NCBI RefSeq assembly: GCF_900102745.1
Contig: NZ_FMZF01000001.1
Coordinates: 496,001 to 560,000, forward strand
Direction: 5' to 3'
Origin: Geodermatophilus telluris
GTDB lineage: Bacteria; Actinomycetota; Actinomycetes; Mycobacteriales; Geodermatophilaceae
Length of the DNA: 64,000 nucleotides
The position numbers were made by a program, and so were the translations under genes. Each line of letters opens with the position of its first letter. Within the stretch, counting starts at the first letter, position 1. The notes beneath the pieces are model-generated. The model had not been told where the DNA came from, did not search any database, and saw nothing but the letters and a program-made list of their open reading frames with translations. Below, one piece after another: positions 61,410 to 64,000 of this stretch.

Positions 61410-62203
61410 GCCTTCTCCTCGGTGGTGGTGTCGGTGTCCAGGTCGGTGGTGCCCTGGGCCGGCTGGATCGACGGGATGGCACCCGGGATGTCCGGCGTCG
61501 TCAGGTCGGGCTTGGTGAGCGAGGTGCCCCGGCTGCCGCCGGCGTGCGGGCCGGCGACGAACTCGGCGAGCGCCGTCTCGGTGAAGACGACCTCGTCGGC
61601 GACCAGCACGTCGTAGGTGTTGAGCTGGCCGGCCTCGAGCAGGTGCACGCGCGGCTCGTTGCGCAGGCTCACCCAGTTGAGGACGTCGTCGCGGTCGAGG
61701 ACCACGAGCACCCGCTTGGCGGAGCTGACGGCGTCCAGGGTGGCCAGGGCCGCCTTCGTCTTCGGGGCGTCGCCCTCGACGAAGGTGGTCACGACGTGCA
61801 CCCGGCCCTCGCGCGCCCGGTCGGAGAGGGCACCGCGCAGGGCGGCGGCCTTCATCTTCTTGGGGGTGCGCTGCGAGTAGTCGCGCGGCTGGGGGCCGTG
61901 CACGGTCCCACCACCGGTGAACTGCGGCGCGCGGATCGAGCCCTGGCGGGCGCGGCCGGTGCCCTTCTGGCGGTAGGGCTTGACGCCACCGCCGCTGACG
62001 GCGCCGCGGGTCTTGGTGGCGTGCGTGCCCTGGCGGGCGGCGGCCAGCTGCGCGACGACCACCTGGTGCAGGAGCGCGACGTTGGCGGTCGCGTCGAAGA
62101 GGTCACCGGGCAGCGTGACGCTGCCGGAGGTCTCCCCCGCCGGCGTCCGGACGTCGACCTGGCGGTCGGCGCGAGCGCCCTCGGTCGCGGTGGACTGGGT
62201 CAC
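61406..62203 (-). CDS. rplD: 50S ribosomal protein L4 with C-terminal extension
   Basis: 265 residues. Core: [60 protein letters not shown], and [20 protein letters not shown]. About 45 extra C-terminal residues ([20 protein letters not shown]...) are Pro/Thr/Asp-rich. The tunnel loop is conserved. GTG start overlaps rplC. Confidence 0.98.
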   Translation of the reverse strand: MTQSTATEGARADRQVDVRTPAGETSGSVTLPGDLFDATANVALLHQVVVAQLAAARQGTHATKTRGAVSGGGVKPYRQKGTGRARQGSIRAPQFTGGGTVHGPQPRDYSQRTPKKMKAAALRGALSDRAREGRVHVVTTFVEGDAPKTKAALATLDAVSSAKRVLVVLDRDDVLNWVSLRNEPRVHLLEAGQLNTYDVLVADEVVFTETALAEFVAGPHAGGSRGTSLTKPDLTTPDIPGAIPSIQPAQGTTDLDTDTTTEEKA

Positions 62204-62865
62204 TGGTTGTCACTCCCCACGGGACCGCCCTTGACCGCCGACCGGACGAGCACGAGCCCACCCTTCGGACCGGGGACGGCACCCTTGATCAGGATGAGGC
62301 CGCGCTCGGTGTCGACCTTGTGGACGACGAGCGAGAGGGTCGTCGTCTTGACCGCACCCATGCGGCCGGCCATCTTCAGGCCCTTGAAGACGCGGCCGGG
62401 GGTCGAGGCGCCGCCGATCGAGCCGGGCGAGCGGTGCTTGCGCTGGGTGCCGTGCGCGGCGCCCAGGCCCCGGAAGCCGTGGCGCTTCATGACGCCGGCG
62501 GTGCCCTTGCCCTTGCTGGTGCCGATGACGTCGACCTTGGCCACGCCGTCGAACACCTCGGCGGTCAGCTCCTGGCCGACCGTGTAGTTGCCGGCGTCCT
62601 CCGTGCGGAGCTCCACCACGTGGCGGCGCGGCGTCACACCGGCCTTGGCGAAGTGGCCACCCTCGGGCTTGTTCACCTTGCGGGGGTCGATCTCGCCGAA
62701 GCCGAGCTGGACGGCCGAGTAGCCGTCGACCTCGGGGGTGCGCACCTGCGTCACCACGTTCGGGCCCGCCTTGACGACGGTCACCGGCACGATGCGGTTG
62801 TTCTCGTCGAAGACCTGGGTCATCCCCAGCTTCTCGCCGAGGAGCCCGCGGAACGTACTCGCCAT
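62200..62865 (-). CDS. rplC: 50S ribosomal protein L3
   Basis: 221 residues: [60 protein letters not shown]. An assembly initiator whose central loop reaches the catalytic centre. Confidence 0.98.
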   Translation of the reverse strand: MASTFRGLLGEKLGMTQVFDENNRIVPVTVVKAGPNVVTQVRTPEVDGYSAVQLGFGEIDPRKVNKPEGGHFAKAGVTPRRHVVELRTEDAGNYTVGQELTAEVFDGVAKVDVIGTSKGKGTAGVMKRHGFRGLGAAHGTQRKHRSPGSIGGASTPGRVFKGLKMAGRMGAVKTTTLSLVVHKVDTERGLILIKGAVPGPKGGLVLVRSAVKGGPVGSDNQ

Positions 62866-62881
62866 GACTGGTCTCGGTCCC

Positions 62882-63187
62882 TTACTGGATGTTCACGTCG
62901 ACCGAGGCCGGCAGGTCGATGCGCATGAGCGCGTCGACCGTCTTCGGCGTCGGGTCGAGGATGTCGATGAGCCGCTTGTGCGTGCGCATCTCGAAGTGCT
63001 CGCGCGAGTCCTTGTACTTGTGCGGCGAGCGGATGACGCAGTACACGTTCTTCTCCGTCGGCAGCGGCACCGGGCCGACGACGCGCGCACCGGTCTTGGT
63101 CACCGTGTCGACGATGCGCCGCGCCGAGGCGTCGATCGCCTCGTGGTCGTAGGCCTTCAGCCGGATGCGGATCTTCTGTCCCGCCAT
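62882..63187 (-). CDS. rpsJ: 30S ribosomal protein S10
   Basis: 101 residues: [40 protein letters not shown] and [20 protein letters not shown]. Also NusE in antitermination. First gene of the S10 operon; 165 bases separate it from tuf. Confidence 0.99.
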   Translation of the reverse strand: MAGQKIRIRLKAYDHEAIDASARRIVDTVTKTGARVVGPVPLPTEKNVYCVIRSPHKYKDSREHFEMRTHKRLIDILDPTPKTVDALMRIDLPASVDVNIQ

Positions 63188-63310
63188 CGCTGTCTTCTGC
63201 TCCTGCCGATCGGTGTTCGTTCGTAGCTGGGGAACGCCGGGTGGTCGCGACCGTCATCCGGTCGGCCCCAGCGGTTCGGGTGGTGTCGCACACAGGGCGG
63301 CCACCCGGGG

Positions 63311-63344
63311 ACGGGCGGCGGCACAGGGGTGCGCCGCCGCCCGT
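63311..63344 (-). terminator. Terminator after tuf
   Basis: ACGGGCGGCGGC pairs with GCCGCCGCCCGT around a 10-base loop, 8 bases after the tuf stop. It separates the tuf transcript from the S10 operon, whose promoter should lie in 63188-63310. Confidence 0.8.
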
Positions 63345-63352
63345 CGGGGGTG

Positions 63353-64000
63353 TTACTTGATGATCTTGGTGACGCGACCGGCGCCGACGGTGCGGCCACC
63401 CTCACGGATGGCGAACCGCAGGCCCTCCTCCATGGCGATCGGCTGGATCAGCTCGACCGTCATCTCGGTGTTGTCGCCCGGCATGACCATCTCGGTGCCG
63501 GCCGGCAGGGTCACGACGCCGGTGACGTCCGTGGTCCGGAAGTAGAACTGCGGACGGTAGTTGTTGAAGAACGGCGTGTGGCGGCCACCCTCGTCCTTCG
63601 AGAGGATGTAGACCGAACCCTCGAAGTTGGTGTGCGGGGTGATCGAGCCGGGCTTCACGACGACCTGGCCGCGCTCCACGTCCTCGCGCTTGATACCGCG
63701 CAGCAGCAGGCCCACGTTGTCGCCGGCCTGGCCCTGGTCGAGCAGCTTGCGGAACATCTCGACGCCGGTGACGGTGGTCGAGGTCGAGTTGGGGCGGATG
63801 CCGACGATCTCGACGGTCTCCGACACCTTGACGATGCCGCGCTCCACGCGACCGGTGACGACGGTGCCGCGACCGGTGATGGTGAAGACGTCCTCGACGG
63901 GCATGAGGAACGGCTTGTCGATCTCGCGCTCGGGCTCGGGGATCGCCGTGTCGACGGCGGTCATGAGCTCCATGAGCTTGTCGCCCCACTCGGCGTCGCC
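63353..64000 (-). CDS. tuf: Elongation factor Tu (C-terminal part)
   Basis: The last 215 residues of EF-Tu, cut by the window edge. Visible are the end of the G domain ([15 protein letters not shown]), domain 2 ([39 protein letters not shown]) and domain 3 ([60 protein letters not shown]). Delivers aminoacyl-tRNA to the ribosome. Confidence 0.98.
   Translation of the reverse strand, partial: GDAEWGDKLMELMTAVDTAIPEPEREIDKPFLMPVEDVFTITGRGTVVTGRVERGIVKVSETVEIVGIRPNSTSTTVTGVEMFRKLLDQGQAGDNVGLLLRGIKREDVERGQVVVKPGSITPHTNFEGSVYILSKDEGGRHTPFFNNYRPQFYFRTTDVTGVVTLPAGTEMVMPGDNTEMTVELIQPIAMEEGLRFAIREGGRTVGAGRVTKIIK

Overview
This window comes from a very high-GC, high-density actinobacterial chromosome. 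Gene content and order (sucC, pcrA, guaB2-guaB3-guaA, a whiB3-position WhiB gene, groEL1-groES, tsaD-rimI-tsaB, alr-nnrDE-acpS-glmS-glmM-rpsI-rplM, then the alpha, spc and S10 ribosomal clusters ending in tuf) match the mycobacterial and streptomycete core. Protein style (Ala/Gly/Arg-rich, many GTG starts, ECF41 sigma factor, BldM-like regulator) suggests the Geodermatophilaceae or a close relative (Blastococcus, Geodermatophilus, Modestobacter). That family assignment is an inference. No phage, insertion sequence, CRISPR array, tRNA or rRNA was recognised; the window is chromosomal backbone with small lineage-specific insertions.

Layout. 1-8.7 kb: succinyl-CoA ligase, a B12-fold protein with a membrane partner, a lipase-like hydrolase, an M23 peptidase, PcrA helicase, and a chorismate mutase behind what looks like a Phe/Tyr leader-peptide attenuator. 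8.7-14.9 kb: an ECF41 sigma operon with its own recognisable promoter, a PIG-L deacetylase, and a PspC-type sensor kinase/response regulator pair divergent from a second PspC protein. 14.9-19.8 kb: the guanine nucleotide operon. 19.9-23.7 kb: a developmental/stress block (BldM-like orphan regulator, WhiB, His-tailed GroEL1, GroES with a CIRCE operator). 23.7-26.4 kb: a THUMP-like methyltransferase and an ECF sigma/membrane partner pair. 26.4-30.1 kb: tRNA t6A genes mixed with Nudix and uracil-DNA glycosylase genes. 30.2-39.3 kb: cell-wall precursor and cofactor-repair genes leading to rpsI/rplM. 39.4-44.6 kb: carbonic anhydrase and a molybdenum-cofactor/formate-dehydrogenase maturation cluster. 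44.6-64 kb: truA and the ribosomal protein superoperon, all on the minus strand.

The most unusual content is non-coding. Three families of short dispersed intergenic repeats (here A, B and C) recur through the window, mostly directly after stop codons. In families A and B the copies differ from each other but keep complementary arms, so base changes on one arm are matched on the other. This covariation implies selection for an RNA or DNA hairpin. At least nine genes also show a -10-like hexamer placed 6-8 bases before a GTG start, the arrangement expected of leaderless mRNAs. Coordinates were worked out by hand-checking stop codons and reading frames; family names rest on motif recognition, not on database searches.
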